64,000 nucleotides of DNA from NCBI RefSeq assembly GCF_032854445.1, contig NC_088303.1, positions 29,459,501-29,523,500 of the forward strand, given 5' to 3'. Below, one piece after another: positions 46,677 through 58,149 of the stretch. Source of the stretch: Liolophura sinensis. Its lineage: Eukaryota; Mollusca; Polyplacophora; Chitonida; Chitonidae. Positions within the stretch are counted from its first letter, which is position 1. Each line of letters opens with the position of its first letter. The position numbers were made by a program, and so were the translations under genes. The notes beneath the pieces are model-generated. The model did not search any database. It was given only the letters and a program-made list of their open reading frames with translations, and was not told the origin of the DNA.

Positions 46677-46832
46677 TTAAATGTCAGCTCGGCTGCCGGC
46701 AACAGGACGAAGCAGCCAACCTTTCAGCAAGGTGTCAAACTGGTTATTACCGAAGAGTGTGTATATTTGTTTCTGTGCCAGAGCTGCAATTTTACTGCAC
46801 ACTGTTGAGAATATTTTCGCCCTGTCCTCCAT
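46677..46832 (-). CDS. Orphan 51-codon ORF, not recognised
   Basis: An ATG in good context (ATCAACAATGG) opens a frame beginning MEDRAKIFSTVCSKIAALAQ and ending in VAGSRADI with a TAA. The amino-acid make-up looks protein-like, but the frame has no recognised domain. A GT inside (CTGAAAG|GTTGGC) could be a donor, making this a first exon. It may equally be chance. Confidence 0.25.
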   Translation of the reverse strand: MEDRAKIFSTVCSKIAALAQKQIYTLFGNNQFDTLLKGWLLRPVAGSRADI

Positions 46833-47119
46833 TGTTGATGGGAATTATGGAAGTACCTCACCGTGTAGCTTTGAGTATTTTGCTAACATTACCACTAACA
46901 AATTATTCCTGTTGTCCCGTGTCTGATAGGCTAGTGTAAGGCATCATTCTACATGTACCAACGTGAGCTTTATGCACCGCTCGATTTACAACAACAGAGG
47001 ATGAGAAAACATTTCACAAAATTTTGATTATCATTTTCTAGCACTAGTTTTATTATATATAACAGCAAAAGCAAAGCCAAGCAGGCGGGTATATGACCCA
47101 GGTTCATAGTTTCTCCGTG

Positions 47120-47248
47120 TTACTGACGTTTGCTCAAAGTTGTGATGAGGGCGGTATAAAGAGTGGGCTTGAGTATTCTCTTTTGTTTTTCTATGTACTT
47201 GGTGGTCCAGTAGAAAGTGTATTTGTAAGAAATTTCCAATCCACCTTG
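47120..47248 (-). CDS. Exon-like segment ending in a stop, not recognised
   Basis: A good acceptor (cttcacttcag) precedes an open frame that reads QGGLEISYKYTFYWTTKYIE and ends in TLSKRQ and a stop. The order on the strand rules out joining it to the ORF at 46677 as an upstream exon. No partner exon was found between here and MTHFR, so it could be a pseudogene piece. Confidence 0.25.
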   Translation of the reverse strand, partial: QGGLEISYKYTFYWTTKYIEKQKRILKPTLYTALITTLSKRQ

Positions 47249-47589
47249 CTGAAGTGAAGATCGTTTTCGTTGTGTGGATGCAACTTCACAGCTGATGAAC
47301 CCTCCGTTCCTAAGCAAAAATCAGGCGATTCTCAATACTCCTACTGGCCAATGTCCAACAGTTATCCCTTGATTGATACCGTTACCCCTGTCAGGTCATG
47401 TGGATTGTTGATTTCCGTGTTCTTACTCGAGATTCGGCCCTGCCTAGGTATCAAGAAATGTTTGTAGATGCGGTATCCTCTGAGAACGCACGGGAAACGT
47501 ACATATAGGTCCATACCTATAGCTGTAAGGCTTGGAATGTTTCAAGAATGAATGTCCACTGTTGTAATTAAGCCCTGTTTATAAATACT

Positions 47590-47770
47590 ATCCTCAATCA
47601 TCTAATTTTTGGGACACCTGGTCTGTTCTTTTTAACCACTATACATGTAATGGTGGCAGGAATATTTAGTTTCTTTTGTTCACATGGTTAGTACATCTAA
47701 TGAACAACATATTGGTATCTTTACTTTCCCCAAAACAGAGAGAAATGTAATTATTTGCTCTCAGCACTGC
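47590..47770. repeat. Interspersed repeat, partner of 53285-53460
   Basis: Shared blocks in the same order: TTTTGGGACACCWGGTCTG, TATACATGTAAYKGTRGYAG, GGAATATTTRGTTTCYTT and ACAACAT/ACCAACATC, AGAGAAATGTAAT. It is moderately diverged. Confidence 0.7.
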
Positions 47771-48129
47771 TTATCCCTGTCCTATAAATTCAAAGAAATG
47801 GGGTATATGTATAATGTTGGTAAAATTAAACAAGACAGCCTATGAAATTCACACAATAAACAGTCTAGAATACTACACATGGAGGAACAGATGATGTGAA
47901 AATTATGGCCCACACTTGTCCTACCCTCTATGTCACAAATAAGGACATAACTTGCAAAAAGTTACCTGGGGCATGATAAATTGATTGGGAGAATTGACAC
48001 GGGGGAAAAAACAGAAGCAAAACACTTTTATCCCATCCACACAATCAAACGAGTTCAACTCCACCAGCTCAGTTTACTTTATCAATAATAATAAATCTGG
48101 AAAGATATATTGATATCAATGTCTCTTAA

Positions 48130-48135
48130 TTTATT
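48130..48135 (-). terminator. Possible polyadenylation signal of MTHFR
   Basis: AATAAA on the minus strand, about 485 bases 3' of the MTHFR stop codon. The surroundings are AT-rich, so a chance match is quite possible. Confidence 0.25.
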
Positions 48136-48618
48136 AAAAAAGACTACAATGGTATAATTATACACGTAATGTATATGTTATAGACATGTACATGTTTATA
48201 TACAACAGGTAATTAACAAGTTATGTACATGTATGGAGACTAAATATGGGAGAAAAATAAATCCTTGCCAGATTTTTAGTACCCACTTCTCCAATGACTT
48301 GCACTGGTCCCAAAACCTCAATTGTGCGAATTACATCTTTGACCAGACAAAGCATTATATGCTTTCTTGAAGATGCATTATAGAGCAATCCCATGTAAAC
48401 AAGTTTCAAAGAGACTTAAAGTCAGTTCTTCTCCAAAATTATGGAGCTGTATAGCAAGTGTCCAAAGGGTACTGTAACATACACATACCCCTAGCACTAA
48501 AGTCTATGCTCAGAACAGAACATTAGATTTTGTACTCTCAGTTCCTCACATCACATGTAAGTCCTGAACGTTGCTTCTTTTCATCTTGCACCCTTAGTTT
48601 TTTTCTGTTTCCACTAAT

Positions 48619-51600
48619 TCAGTTTTCTGCCGAATTGGATCGTTCCTTTTTCAGCAGCATTTTTTCCACGATTTCCCAGAGACACGTTTCTTTTGGGAAG
48701 TCATTATCCACTAGGTTGACCAGGTAGTAGTTATCATGTATGTAATCAATCACGGCCTGAGATGGTGAGTCGGCTGGGTACAGCTTCCCCCACTGCTGCT
48801 TCCACAAACCAAATGCTTCATCCTAGAAACAGAGAGAAGTAAGAAAGATCTGCAGAAGAAAAAAGCCTATCCTCCAGCCTTGCTAAATGTTTCTTGTTCC
48901 CATATTTTTGGCACCAGTACTATAATTTTTCATGACAAAACTGCACAGTGCAGTATAACTTACGGTTTTCCCACTGTGAACAAAATAGTGTCACTAACAT
49001 GCAAAAACATGCACAATGATCGGTATTTAATTTCTGTTTAATGTCGTAGCCAAGAATTTTTTCCTGTTTATTTATTTATTTGGTTTTGTATGCTGTACTC
49101 AAGAATATATCACTTAAACAACAGTGGCTAGCACTATGAAGGGAGGAAACCAAACAGAGAATTTAAAAAAATTTTATTTTTATTTTTGACTTATGATATA
49201 TAGGATGGTAATGAGATTTATGGGTGGAGGAAACAAGATTGCTAAGAAGAAACCAGACTGCCAAGAGGAAACGACTCCTCTTCACCAGGCATATCTACAT
49301 GGCAAACCTCCCACACCTTTATCTATTGCCACAGGTAAAGGGGACTCACCTTCCAGAATTTGAAGGATATTGGATCTACAACAGTTGGTTGGATGATTTC
49401 CTTCCCTGGGAACACACCCCATGTAACAGCAATCGGCTGGAGGTCGTCACAGTTTGTGTAATCTGCTTCACCCTGAAATAACAAATAGAATTATATTTTT
49501 CTAAAAAAAATTCTTATTTAAACCAAGGCAACATAATATTATTATCTCTACTTTGTGTTACAGTCCTGCCAAAGAATCTATTTTAAATCTAAAAAACAAT
49601 CACTCTAGAAAACAATTTCACTCTAGAAAACAATTAAAATCTAGAAAACAATCTAAATTAAAAAAAAACAATCTAAATGTAAAATACAATCTCTATTTCA
49701 ATTTTTCTGATTACTGTAACGACACCACCACCCTACAGGTGAGACACCATGCACGAGAGAATCTCTGTATGGTTTCTCATCAAGTTTATGTACTGCACTG
49801 ATTGGTGTGAAACCTTTCCTTGCACATGTACTTACACTGTGGCTGATAATGTGATAGTTGACCTGAGGGTAATCAGGTAATACTTCCTTCAGAACCCGGA
49901 TGTTTTCTTTGGCTGTGAAGAATTCCAAATATGCCTGGGAACAAAGAGCATGACCTAAGTGTACAAGTAATCCTAAATTAACAATCCTACCTGGATTTAC
50001 TATCACTATTTATGAGAGTGGGACATGAAAAAAAAAAATCTTAACTTCTGATCGTGGTCTATTAGCTTCCATCCGGCAGCAAACGCATAAACATACTGCC
50101 TTCTTTACAGTGCTTCTACAGTATTTGTGAAAGCTTATCCCAAATATGTTGAAATGCTGGTAAAAATACTGCTATTATCATATGTGATGGTCTGATTTAC
50201 ATGGGGATCAATGTAACTCATTCAAGGCTTTATGAAAGACACACCAAGTTCACCAATTGTAAAACTCCATAATAATATTATGCCTAGAAGTCCTTTGGCC
50301 TCACTACAGTACGTGTTATGATAAAAATGAAGAATTCGCCGAGAGTATTGCACGAAGTTTCTGGTATGCACATAACCTCATCCTGGCTTTAGTACGGAGC
50401 CTGCAAGACCCATTGTGGGCATCTACATGTATGGCCAACATCAAAGGATACATGAAAGCGTACTATTAAGTGAAGAGTAGGCTTATGCGTTAACGAAAAA
50501 AAAAGAAAGATACGTCAAAAAAATTAGTAAGTTTCTTTTTGAGGTATATTAACTTTATAGTTCTTAATAACCCCTCGAATTTATGCATGTTTTCTGTCGA
50601 TGGTTAAGAAATATTTGGAAATGACGTTAGCGCTGTAAACTGTAGTTTAAAGCCATGTTTTAGTTGAGAAAAATTTTGGTAGTTTTATTATTAGGCCGTA
50701 TCATATACTCTGTGTGAAGAAGAAACATCATGTACTATATCCATTAACCTAATACATATAAAAGCAAGTCTGAAATATTTATACAAATGCAACTTTCACC
50801 ACCATATGTCAATACCTTTTGGAACACATAGCCATTTGCAGAGCCCCATCCCACATTGGGGTCGCTCGATGGTGCACAGTTCACTGCTGGTTGAGAGTTA
50901 ATGGTGAGGACACCCCGCTTGTTCAATGAAGCAAGTTTCTCAGAAATTAACACTGTTTCTGGAGAAAGACCATCATCATCCCAAGGAATCTGCTTGACCT
51001 GTGGGAAATAGAAATCCTACAGTTGAATTTGGCTTACTATATTTGGACAGAAATTTAAAGTTGTTTTTGACTAGTTTGAATGAATGACAGAACTTGCACT
51101 GGGCTGATTAATATGAGACCACTGCAATCTGTGTAATAGCATTAGATCACGCTGTTTTGCTTACGTCATCAAAAATGACTAAACTGAAGTGAAATTAATT
51201 TATGAAAACAGGATGAAGTCTTGAACTGAATTCAACATTATTGCTTGAAGGTTAAAACTAGACATGTCCTTATAAATGTACACTTGTCATGCATACACAT
51301 GCCATCCTAACATCAGGCTAAAATTTTGAAGTAAAAATCTTAAAAATCTCAGAACTGCCACAGACTTCACTTGAGGGGTAGCTTAGTATTAAGGACTGAA
51401 CCATCCAGGATGTTTTAGTTTGCGCCACTATAATATATTGCCCTCGGAGGAAAACCTAGTAAGTCATAGTCATCGTAATTATACTTAAATTATAAAAAAT
51501 CAAAACAACCAATGTTTTTTTTTTTTAACTTTGTCACTTGGATCCTCTTCGGCTATAAGTGGGAAGGTCTGTCAGCAACCTGCACATGGTTGTGGGTTTT

Positions 51601-54600
51601 TCCCCGTCCTCTGCCTGGTTTCCTCCCACCATAATGCGGACCACCATCGTGGAAGTGAAATATTCTTGAGTACAACGTAAAACACCAATCCAATAAATCC
51701 AATCACTTGGATCCTATTTCTTTTTCAACTGGGTGGCTTAAACAACAGAAAATGGTAACATAGGCAGCAATACTTTGGCAGTGCTCTAAGCTCGGCCTAC
51801 ATGGGAGCTTTAAGACATGACTCGACTGGTCCTAAGGAGTTGGTTCAGGTTGCTAACGGTCACCAGACTGCATGTAACGACTGAAGTCCAACTTCAGTTC
51901 AGGTTGGATTGTTATTCCGCATTCACAAGCCCTCAATAGGACTCAACACGACAGCTTAATCTTAAATATAAGACTATATTACATGCAAATTTACTTAAAC
52001 TAGTGCAAACGATCAGCTTACTCACCACAACTCCATTACTGTTAGGTTCTCCAGTGATGAACCTGTGGAAGACATCCCACACGTCTTCTTCACACAGCAG
52101 TTCCTCTCCCCACATTTTTAACATGTCCTCTTTTGAGGATCGAGATTTGAGGTAAAACAGATAGTAGTCTGAAAGCTGTCCAAAAGACGCAGATGACGAA
52201 TTACCCCATCTGCCATTTGGAAAGTCATCCCAGTCAGAGGTCCTATAAACATAGCTCTTAGGACGATTACTCCAGAAAATAGGACGGACTTCTTCGTTAC
52301 ACCTGTTGTAATTGGCTGTTGGTTTCCACGGCAAAGGCTTCATTGGCTCTTCTGCCCACAGTCCAATTTGTTTTAGAATCTGAATTGTGGCAACTTCTCG
52401 GTTGAGAGTGTAGAAATGTAACCCGTGCACAACGCCGCTATTTAACACACCTTTGGCCAGGTTAACAGCTTGTTGAATTCCAAAATTTCGTACAGCTTCA
52501 TCATTGTCTTTGATTGGATTGATGGCATCGAGTATTTCCTGTGGCACTTCTAGTTTTGACAGCTTAACAATGTGCCTCAATGACTGATAGCCCTGGAATG
52601 AACATAAGATGACACATCCTACAATCTCATCTATTTTGTCATACCCTGCTTACCCTAAATGAAAAATGTCCACGACTAACTTGCCAAGTTTTCCTGATTC
52701 TGAGAGTTCTATTGATTTTAGAAAGGTGTTTGGAGCTTTGCTTGGAGCATTTTTTTTTCAGCACCAAAAATAGTATTTTGGTGCCTCTATTTATTTATTT
52801 GCCACTAAATATGCACTTTTGCGGGTGAAATTTCAAGTCATTTAGGGCATTCATGCAGTCTTCACAGGCATTAGTGGTACCATAAATGTTGGCTCAAGTC
52901 ACAAGTGGTTTTAAACTAAATTCCCCTCCGTGTATGATAAGCATGGATGTAGCCACAAACAGCAGGTGTATTTCTTAGTTTTATATTTTTTTTTTCCTCC
53001 AGATCTATGAAAATGAATCGAGGTCAACCGTGATTAACATTTATAAAATGCAGTAATTTATCTCCTGTCTGCTTTTTTTTTTATAAACACAGGTGTCTAA
53101 TACATGTATAGCAGTGAGCAGAAGATTCGAATTACCATAACTGGTACATTACATGCACATATATGTCAAGAACTTAGGCGAATGATATAATTAACATCTA
53201 TGTGGTTTATCACATTCCTAACAGAAATTTAAGCCTGTCACAAGCTACCCATAAGCTATCCAACCTTCAAACAACCTACCCTAATTCTTCAAAGTTTTGG
53301 GACACCAGGTCTGCTCTTTCTATCAAATATACATGTAACTGTAGTAGGAATATTTGGTTTCCTTTTTTTCACATGGTTCGTCCATCTAATTACCAACATC
53401 TTCATATCTTTACTTTTCAAAAAAAAAAAAAAAAATTGGGAGAGAAATGTAATCCTCTGATTGAATCTCTACTAATACTAGTTCTAAAACTCAGAAACAT
53501 GCTGAAGCTCCCTGCTTGCCAGCACATGCTTCTGTCACAAGGTTCCAGCTGGCCAGCACACGCTTTCCAGTTCACTTGTGCAAGCTCCGTGTGTTTGCCA
53601 CTAGCTATCATAAGCTCCCTGCATGCTAGTGGGAGCTCCCATTATTTTACAGGCTAGCTAGTGTGAACGTACATTAGCTAGCACAAGCTCCCCAGTTGCC
53701 CTTGCTAGATAGCACAAGCTCTCCACGTCTTACTGCTAGCTTGTGGCCGCTCTAGCCAGCTAATGGAGGGCTCAGTCCAGCTAGCCGGAGTGACCATAAG
53801 CTATCATGCAGGCTCCACTGAGTTTCCTCCTTTCATTATCCTAATGATTTTTTTTTTTTTTTTTTTTTTTTTTGATTGGTGTTTTACGCCGTACTCAAGA
53901 ATATTTCACTTATACGACGGCGGCCAGCATTATGGTGGGTGGAAACCGGGCAGAGCCCGGCGGAAACCCACGACCATCCGCAGGTTGCTAGCAGACCTTC
54001 CCACGTACGGCCGGAGAGGAAGCCAGCATGAGCTGGTCTTGAACTCACAGCGACCGCATTGGTGAGAGGCTTCTGGGTCACTACGCTGCGCTAGCGCGCT
54101 AACCGACTGAGCCACGGAGGCCCCCATTTTCCTAATGGTCTATAAGGAACCCAATTGCACACATCATTCCAAAACGCCGATGAATTCAATATTTATTCAA
54201 TCTAAATTAGTTTTAAATAAGAAAAACTGAAAAATAAACAGCTGACACAAATGTAACGGTCTAACAAAACATTGTGTCTAACAAAGGATTAATGCATCTA
54301 AAGTAGGAAGGTGTAAAAACGGTAACAGATTGGAACAATGTTGCCCTTTTTGAAAGTCCTACCTATTTGTCAGACTCAATACTTTGACCCCACTCATCAA
54401 ACGTACTCACCTGAATAGGTAAGATACCAGGTAAAATAGGACAGTTGATGCCAATCTCTTTGCAGTCTTTTGCAAATCGTACGAAAGTCTCTGCATTAAA
54501 GAAGAGTTGTGTGATGATGAAATCCGCGCCTGCATCCACTTTTGTCTTCAGGTGGTGTAAATCCTCATGGTAAGATGCACAATCTGGATGACCTGAAGGA

Positions 54601-56060
54601 TACCCTGGGGAAAACAGACATATGATGGACTAATATAAATCTTTCAGCCAGGAAAATTCAACTTATAACAATATAGTAGATGCTAGTAACTTGGACCTGG
54701 TATGGGATAGATTTACTTATCTGTCTATTTATTTCATTGTAGTTTCATGATGTACTCAAAAATATTTCACTTATGCCATGGTCACTTTTTTCATGTCATG
54801 CATAAAGACATAAAATTCTCATACAGCCCTTTAAACTGAGCCCACTTCCATAAACGTCAAAGAACGTACATAAATTAATAGTAATTTCTTCTTAGCATAT
54901 ATATTTTCTTAATATCATTCAGACGTTCAGTGTTAAAATTAAAAAAATAAATAACAAAAAAAACTATATAACTATAAACTATATGTGGCCCTGAGTAAAA
55001 ATCCTGAAAATATACTATCTGCACAGGAAACAAAATGTGACATATGGCCTTACCTGCAACAGCTATGACAAAGTAGTCCCCATACTCCTCTCGGATTAGC
55101 CTGACCAGGTCGCAGGCATAGTTAAGGCCATTCTCACTGGGCGTCCATTCCTCCTCCCCGACCGGGGGATCTAAAGGTAAAACATCACACTCTATAAATA
55201 TCACGAAAACATTCATGTGGACACGATACAGTCTGTGCTGGACAAATTTTATGGTTGATTGTTGCTTAATAGTGATGTACTTTAGAATAGGGTTCCAGAC
55301 ATAATTTACAATGCCTTAACTATAATAATATCTTCCATATTATGAACGCAATGCACAGACTGGATAAAAGGAAATTGTAACATTGACTGGGGCTACTTTC
55401 ACAAACCTTGGTAAGTCATATTTCTCATAACTTTATTTCATAAAAAAGGTGTCCAGATTATTAATGTGATGTGAATTACAGGAAAAGTCATAAAAAAATT
55501 TATTTCTGAGGTTTTGTGAAAGCGGGCCAGGTGTGTACATAAGAAAAATTCTGCAGACGACAAAATGCACGTGATAATTGATCGATACAAACTATTCACT
55601 TGGCCAGTATGATAAATTCATATTGACTGAGCAGTCAATTGATACTATGAATAATGAGTGCTACACATATACATTTACCTCACTGATCATGAAAATACTT
55701 TGTGCATCCACCCTTTACCCCAAACGGTCACCGACAACCTTTACCACAAAACTGTAACTGACATTCGTCTTAACTGTAACCCTATCCAGAAGAAATGACT
55801 TCAGAAAGTTTAAATCACCTCCACGTAACGCTAGAATATTTTTGATTCCCAACTGTTTGGCTTTCTTCAGACAGGCTCTGATCTCGTCTTTTGATTGGCC
55901 ACAGCATGTCATGTGGAGCATGGTTTCCAGCCCGCAATAGTTGAGCATGGTGCCAGCCATGCATGTGGAACTGGTGGGTTTCTCCGTACAGCTCGGGTTT
56001 CCCGCTGGGTGCCAGGTTATGTCACAGAATAACGGCTGACCCTCTGCCATACGCTCAAAC
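48619..56060 (-). CDS. MTHFR: MTHFR, 5,10-methylenetetrahydrofolate reductase (8 exons; N-terminal exon not in window)
   Basis: MTHFR reduces 5,10-methylene-THF to 5-methyl-THF with an FAD cofactor and NAD(P)H, supplying the methyl group for methionine synthesis in the cytosol. Exons in transcript order: 55819-56060, 55054-55170, 54411-54604, 52026-52592, 50816-50998, 49836-49934, 49350-49472, 48619-48822. The catalytic TIM barrel shows [51 protein letters not shown] and [12 protein letters not shown]. The eukaryotic SAM-binding regulatory half shows [39 protein letters not shown] and VDPISFKFW. The Ala of human A222 is conserved (DAGAD). All junctions keep frame, and the protein ends ERSNSAEN with a stop at 48621-48619. 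The first coding exon (the FFSLEFFPPR part) was not found up to position 64000. Confidence 0.97.
49066..49165 (-). mobile_element. SINE family A, 3' fragment
   Basis: It retains TTTATTTATTTGGTTTTGTA, CTCAAGAATATATCACTTAA and GTGGCTAGCACTATGAAGGG, in the MTHFR intron between exons 48619 and 49350. Confidence 0.65.
51540..51707 (+). mobile_element. SINE family A, plus-strand copy, head truncated
   Basis: It reads GTGGGAAGGTCTGTCAGCAA, CCTGGTTTCCTCCCACCATA and ends CGTAAAACACCAATCCAATA. It sits in the MTHFR intron between exons 50816 and 52026. Confidence 0.85.
52026..52592 (-). CDS. MTHFR: MTHFR largest exon: end of catalytic barrel and linker into regulatory domain
   Basis: This 567-bp exon encodes 189 residues from [20 protein letters not shown] through [20 protein letters not shown] (last strand and helix of the barrel) into [14 protein letters not shown] and [20 protein letters not shown] of the C-terminal SAM-responsive domain. 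The linker [19 protein letters not shown] lies between them. It joins 54411 (..PGILPIQ) and 50998 (VKQIPWDD..) in phase 0. It is the clearest single proof of the gene. Confidence 0.97.
52650..52870. repeat. SINE-like family B, copy 3
   Basis: Blocks TTGATTTTAGAAAGGTG, CAGCACCAAAAATAGTATTT, AAATATGCACTTTTG and TCATTTAGGGCATT are shared with the copies at 6960 and 10960. It lies in an MTHFR intron. Confidence 0.5.
53285..53460. repeat. Interspersed repeat, partner of 47590-47770
   Basis: It has the same block order as the 47590 copy, with an added A15 run near 53418. Confidence 0.7.
53505..53800. repeat. Degenerate AGCT/CTAGC-rich minisatellite
   Basis: Phrases such as GCACAAGCTCCCCAG, TAGCACAAGCTCTCCA, ATCATAAGCTCCCTGC and CCAGCACACGCTTTCCA recur at irregular 30-50 bp spacing. 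It lies in the MTHFR intron between exons 52592 and 54411. Confidence 0.55.
53850..54123 (-). mobile_element. SINE family A, full-length young copy with T23 tail
   Basis: An uninterrupted T run (A-tail on the minus strand) is followed by a complete SINE to the tRNA-like head GTGGCTCAGTCGGTTAGCGC on the minus strand. It is nearly identical to the copy at 28272. Confidence 0.93.
54705..54785 (-). mobile_element. SINE family A, decayed 3' fragment
   Basis: It keeps GTCTATTTATTTCATTGTAG, CTCAAAAATATTTCACTTAT and little else. Confidence 0.55.
55389..55530. mobile_element. MITE-like element, about 142 bp, GGGGC..TTTCACAAA ends
   Basis: The left end GGGGCTACTTTCACAAACCT and the reverse complement of the right end GGCCCGCTTTCACAAAACCT match at 16 of 20 positions. 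The centre is AT-rich and non-coding. It lies between MTHFR exons 55170 and 55819. Confidence 0.68.
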
Positions 56061-57039
56061 CTAATAGAAACAAGAAACAAACACTTGTCTGCATTCTGCA
56101 CAAATCCTTAACGGCTTGCAATTAATAAAAATAGAGCTTATAGAGGCATCTTGAAAACAGCATCAAACAACACTTCCACAGGTCCACAGTGACAAAACTT
56201 TGTGAATTTCAAGTTCAAGGACATGGCATGGATATTTCTTTTCAGAGCACTGATTTGATGTGTGTTTTTATCATCCAAATTATTCCGGACTCAACACGTG
56301 TCAAAATGTACTGTCAAGTTGGTGAGCCAAACAATACAGTCTAATAAAGCATTAATCACTACATGTGAAAAGTTGAAACAACAGTTGCCTTCTGTATCAT
56401 CGCAAGAAGGTTGACAACAAAAAAAACCCCAAAAAACAGTTCATTCTCAATATAGCTTATTCCGTACCGGTATGTTAAAACTTGAAGTGTTATATCTTCA
56501 TAAGCTATGGAAAACTACAGGTAAATCTTAAAGTAACAGTGATGGAAAAGTACCAAGGACAAGAACTACAACCCATACAATTCCTCGTTCGTTATCACTG
56601 TTATCTGTCAGATAGAAACTGTCAGGTGACCACTTGATGGGCCTGCTCTGGCCTTGAGGAGGAGTTCATGCTGTCATTGTGATAGTAGTACTATGACATG
56701 GGCCCACATTTTTGCTCATTAGTTCATGCCATTAGGGCAATCATAAGAAGATGACGTACTCTTCCATCTTTTCAAAATTGTAACAGTTGTCTGTTATTAA
56801 TTACTTAATTCATACATGTATACCATTAATCACTTCATAAGCTGTTGTCCACTGTTAATATTTTTAGCGCATTTCAGCATAATAGCAGACCGTCTAATCT
56901 GAATGTTTTCAATTTTTATTTTCTAGTTGTAACATAATTTGTTAAGATTACAAGCCATAGAACACAAAATCAGGAATACAAAAAAAAAACACTTGCTATG
57001 AATTCATTTCACAGTATATTGAACAGTAATCATTATATT
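56061..57039. other. 5' of the placed MTHFR exons: no exon found
   Basis: Read for the expected N-terminal MTHFR exon (a phase match ending before RFERMAEG and containing a FFSLEFFPPR-like motif); none was found here or further right. Confidence 0.5.
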
Positions 57040-57277
57040 TATTTATTTGATTGGTCTTTTGTGCCGTACTCAAGAATATTTCACTTATATGACGGCAGCC
57101 AGCAATATGATGTGAGGAGCAGAGCCCTGGGGAATCCCAAGACCATACACAGGTTGCTGGGAGACGTTCCCATGTACAGGTGGAGAGGAAGCCAGCATGA
57201 GTTGAGCTGGACTCGCAGCACCTGCACTGATGAGAGGTTCCTGAGTCTTTGTGCCACACTGGCACGCTAACCACCCC
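57040..57277 (-). mobile_element. SINE family A, diverged copy
   Basis: Tail TTTATTTATTTGATTGGTCT, then CTCAAGAATATTTCACTTAT, AGCCAGCAATATGATGTGAG and a shortened body; head phrase GTGCCACACTGGCACGCTAA. Confidence 0.82.
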
Positions 57278-57352
57278 TTATTATTACTACTGCATGGATA
57301 CCCTGATTCCATATTTAATTCATAATCTACAGGTAATACAATCCTTTTATGA

Positions 57353-57772
57353 TACTGTAATTCTTCAACCCTTTCACATGTTTGCAAGGTGTTTATTCAA
57401 GAATATTGTAAAGGCATTACTCTGCGCAGAATGATGAAATTACAGTTATTGAGAAGCCCTGAAATTGGCCAATCCAACCAACGTAGGAGAAATGCTGATA
57501 AATTGCACTGAAAGTTGCTCTGTTGTATGTGAAAAGGTTGAGGAATTTGGATACTGTAAATCTTCAATCTTTTCGACCCTTAAAGTACTTTTTCCAGTGG
57601 AATTTTTGCATACATTTATTATGAAAATGAAGCCAAAAATGATTTGTTTGTGTCCCTAAAGATGAAGGCTTCATAAAACTGTGGAGATTATTTCTCTCCA
57701 ACAAGTAGTGCTCTAGGAATGTTTCAAAATATTGGTTCCCATGGTGGTTGAAAAGGTTGAAGAATTGGGTTG
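57353..57772. mobile_element. Two adjacent TA-flanked MITEs, family M, copies 3 and 4
   Basis: Copy 3 runs from TACTGTAATTCTTCAACCCT (57353) to GAAAAGGTTGAGGAATTTGG (about 57552). Copy 4 starts at once with TACTGTAAATCTTCAATCTT and ends GAAAAGGTTGAAGAATTGGG (about 57770). Both have no ORF. Confidence 0.65.
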
Positions 57773-58149
57773 CTTTTCTTAAAAAAAAAAAAAGGTAAGA
57801 TGCATGTAAATCCCAAATATACTTCATGTGTCACTGGGTAATTACTAGTTAGTAGCTCTCAACTGCAGACCAGTCCCCCCAAAAATAAGTCTTAAAAAAC
57901 AAGATGCCGCCTATTACAGAAATAGCAAATCTTTTTCTTATCTTTTTTTTTTTTTTTTTTTTTTTTTCCAGCCCAAGTGTGTTAGCCCTCTTAAAGACAG
58001 TTGTTGAATGTTCTCTGTGATAGGAGGTCATCCTTGTCACAGGTTATCGCACATTAGACTTTATTAGTTTGTGCTGTGAACCATGTAGAGTTTTTATTTA
58101 CATGAGGGCTATTATAAACTTTATAGTATCACATAGTTTTCTGTACTGT

